From Blastococcus mobilis (lineage in GTDB: Bacteria; Actinomycetota; Actinomycetes; Mycobacteriales; Geodermatophilaceae), in NCBI RefSeq assembly GCF_900188025.1, contig NZ_FZNO01000006.1, positions 124,001 to 188,000 of the forward strand: a stretch of 64,000 bases of DNA, read 5' to 3'. Made by a program: the position numbers and the translations under genes. The notes beneath the pieces were generated by a model. That model worked only from the letters and a program-made list of their open reading frames with translations, was not told the origin of the DNA and did not search any database. Below, piece by piece: positions 62,554-64,000 of the stretch (positions within the stretch are counted from its first letter, which is position 1; each line of letters begins with the position of its first letter).

Positions 62554-63918
62554 TCAGGACAGCGAGTTGAGCTGGCCGGCCAGCCAACTGGACTGGTTCT
62601 GGAGGGAGCTCAGCGCCGTCTCCATGGCGGTGAACTGCCGGGTGAGCATCTGCTTGCGCTTCGCGAGCCGGACATCCCAGGCGGCGATGCGGTCCTGGAT
62701 CTCCCGGCCCATGGAGTCCTGCCCCGTGGCCAGCGAGGTCAGCGTGCCCGTGGTGGCGTCCGAGGCCGTCTTCGCCGCCGTGCGGAGCCGCTCGGCGATG
62801 CCGGGCACGGCGGCCACGTCGTCGCCGCCGCCGACCACGCCGTCCGGGCCGTTGCTCGCCGGGGTGCCAGCCATCAGCGTCTGCGCGAGCGCGGGATCGT
62901 CCTTTAGCGCTGCGGTGAACTTGTCCTTGGTGAAGGTGAGCTTGCCGTCGCGGGTCAACTCGAAGCCGATCCGGGCGGGGGAATCCGCCCCGACGGCCTT
63001 GGAGAGGGCCTCCAGCAGCTGACCGCTGATCTGCGTGACGGCGTACTCGCCGCGCAGCGCCGCGGTGCTGCCGGGCGTGTTGTTCGTCTGCTTTTTGATG
63101 GTGTCCAGCGCCGAGTTCACCGCGTCGACGAGCGCAGAGACCTTAGTGGTGACGGCGTCGGGGTCCGAGACCACGCTGACGGTGACGGGGGCGGTCTCCT
63201 CCTTGCTCACCGTGATGGTCGTGCCGGCGAGGACCCCCTGGAACACGTTCGTGGAGGAGGTCACGACGTAGGCGTCGGCGGTAGTGCCGATTTTCAACTC
63301 GGCGTCCCGGCCGACGCTGGCGGCCTTGAAGCTTTCGGTCCCACCCAGGGAGAACGCGGCGTTCTTGCCGGACGCGTCCGCGCTGATCTGGAGGGCGAAC
63401 ACGTTGGTCCCGGTCTGGACCACGGCGGCCGTGAGGCCGAGCTTGCTGCCGTTCACCTTGGCCGCGACCTGGTCGAGCGACTCTGTGCCGTCGAGGGCGA
63501 TGGTGCCCTTGCTGGTCGCCCCGTCGAGGCTCCTGACCTCGATGTCCGTGAGGTTCGCCGCCGTCGTCGTCGACGCCCAGCGGGTGGTGCTCACCGTGGA
63601 GTGCGTGCTCGCCACTGAGGTCACGGTGAAGGTCAGCGAACCCGTCGCGGCGCCCGTCGCGGCCGCGACCGTCACGCTGCCGGTGGAGCTGGTGCCCTTC
63701 GTGCTCGTCCATGTCTCTGGCTTGAGGACGGTGTCCGCCGCGGTCGTGAGAGCCTGCAGGGCGGTGTTGACGGTGCGGTACGCGGTGGCGGTGGTCTGGG
63801 TCGCCGAGAGCTTCGCCTTGAGCGCCGTCTGCGGGGCCGCCTCCACCTGCATGAGTTGGGAAACCAATGCGCCGGTGTCCATCCCGGAGACCAGGCCGGT
63901 ACTGATGCTCATCGTCAT
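62554..63918 (-). CDS. fliD: flagellar filament cap protein FliD
   Basis: FliD of 454 aa. The N-terminal D0 region reads GLVSGMDTGALVSQLMQVEAA, and the C-terminal helices contain QDRIAAWDVRLAKRKQMLTRQF and LSSLQNQSSWLAGQLNSL. Five subunits cap the growing filament and fold incoming flagellin. The middle part is Thr/Ser/Val-rich as in secreted surface proteins, with one Lys-rich stretch. It is the first gene of its unit in the window. Confidence 0.95.
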   Translation of the reverse strand: MTMSISTGLVSGMDTGALVSQLMQVEAAPQTALKAKLSATQTTATAYRTVNTALQALTTAADTVLKPETWTSTKGTSSTGSVTVAAATGAATGSLTFTVTSVASTHSTVSTTRWASTTTAANLTDIEVRSLDGATSKGTIALDGTESLDQVAAKVNGSKLGLTAAVVQTGTNVFALQISADASGKNAAFSLGGTESFKAASVGRDAELKIGTTADAYVVTSSTNVFQGVLAGTTITVSKEETAPVTVSVVSDPDAVTTKVSALVDAVNSALDTIKKQTNNTPGSTAALRGEYAVTQISGQLLEALSKAVGADSPARIGFELTRDGKLTFTKDKFTAALKDDPALAQTLMAGTPASNGPDGVVGGGDDVAAVPGIAERLRTAAKTASDATTGTLTSLATGQDSMGREIQDRIAAWDVRLAKRKQMLTRQFTAMETALSSLQNQSSWLAGQLNSLS

Positions 63919-63960
63919 GTCGCTGGCTCCTGGGCTCGACGGGAAGGTGGTGGGAAGTGA

Positions 63961-63994
63961 GTGAGGGGGGAGACCCGAGGGCCTCCCCCCTCAC
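63961..63994 (-). terminator. 12-bp perfect hairpin upstream of fliD
   Basis: GTGAGGGGGGAG (63961-63972) pairs perfectly with CTCCCCCCTCAC (63983-63994). It probably ends the transcript of the gene beyond the window edge, which by usual order could be flagellin. Confidence 0.7.
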
Positions 63995-64000
63995 CCGGGG

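Overview
The window is about 64 kb of very GC-rich DNA with dense, often overlapping genes, frequent GTG starts and SD-like AGGAGG sites. A mycothiol S-conjugate amidase gene (mca) and a flagellar cluster without the Gram-negative P- and L-ring genes point to a motile actinobacterium. The gene content would fit Geodermatophilaceae (Blastococcus, Geodermatophilus, Modestobacter), but the family is inference and no rRNA gene is present to test it.

Layout. (1) 1-15.2 kb: housekeeping and metabolic genes. These are a broken M28 peptidase, a Bax-inhibitor-1 membrane protein, a thiolase, an SGNH hydrolase facing a DUF2252 protein, a damaged alpha/beta hydrolase, a GNAT enzyme, a VWA/MoxR-type AAA+ pair, threonine ammonia-lyase with a C-terminal ACT domain, an M3 oligopeptidase and an RNHCP zinc protein. 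(2) 15.2-36 kb: a backbone that matches the Mycobacterium tuberculosis order greA, mca, Rv1083, Rv1084 (YyaL-like), Rv1085c (hemolysin III), Rv1086 (Z-isoprenyl synthase), phoH2. Blocks of accessory genes are inserted in it. The largest block (17.2-24.9 kb) holds rhodanese, NiCoT, thioredoxin, MFS and SDR genes in two leftward operons, and a rightward membrane-protein/DUF2243/CtaG operon. Two CsoR/CstR-like palindromes sit at the heads of the two leftward operons. (3) 36-64 kb: an AbiEi/DUF559-like gene and then a leftward flagellar region. In transcription order it reads fliD-fliS-fliT-like, flgB-flgC-fliE-fliF-fliG-fliH-fliI-fliJ-(NlpC/P60-SLT)-fliK-flgD-flgE, flbD-motA-motB-fliL, fliM-fliN-fliO-fliP-fliQ-fliR-flhB, flhA-flhF-like-small membrane protein.

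Flagellar control. The region divides into transcription units by hairpin terminators. After each break except the one before fliD (window edge) there is a GCCGATGA element on the minus strand. Three of the four have TCAG or TCAA exactly 16 nt upstream, which is the form of a sigma-28/WhiG-class promoter. Flagellin, FlgK/L/M, FliA and chemotaxis genes are not in the window.

Three genes have frame damage: M28 peptidase (2-nt loss at 577), alpha/beta hydrolase (internal deletion near 6786-6795) and fliF (1-nt gain at 59553-59555). Three in 64 kb should make the reader consider base-calling error as well as real mutation. No tRNA, rRNA, CRISPR array, insertion sequence or prophage was recognised.
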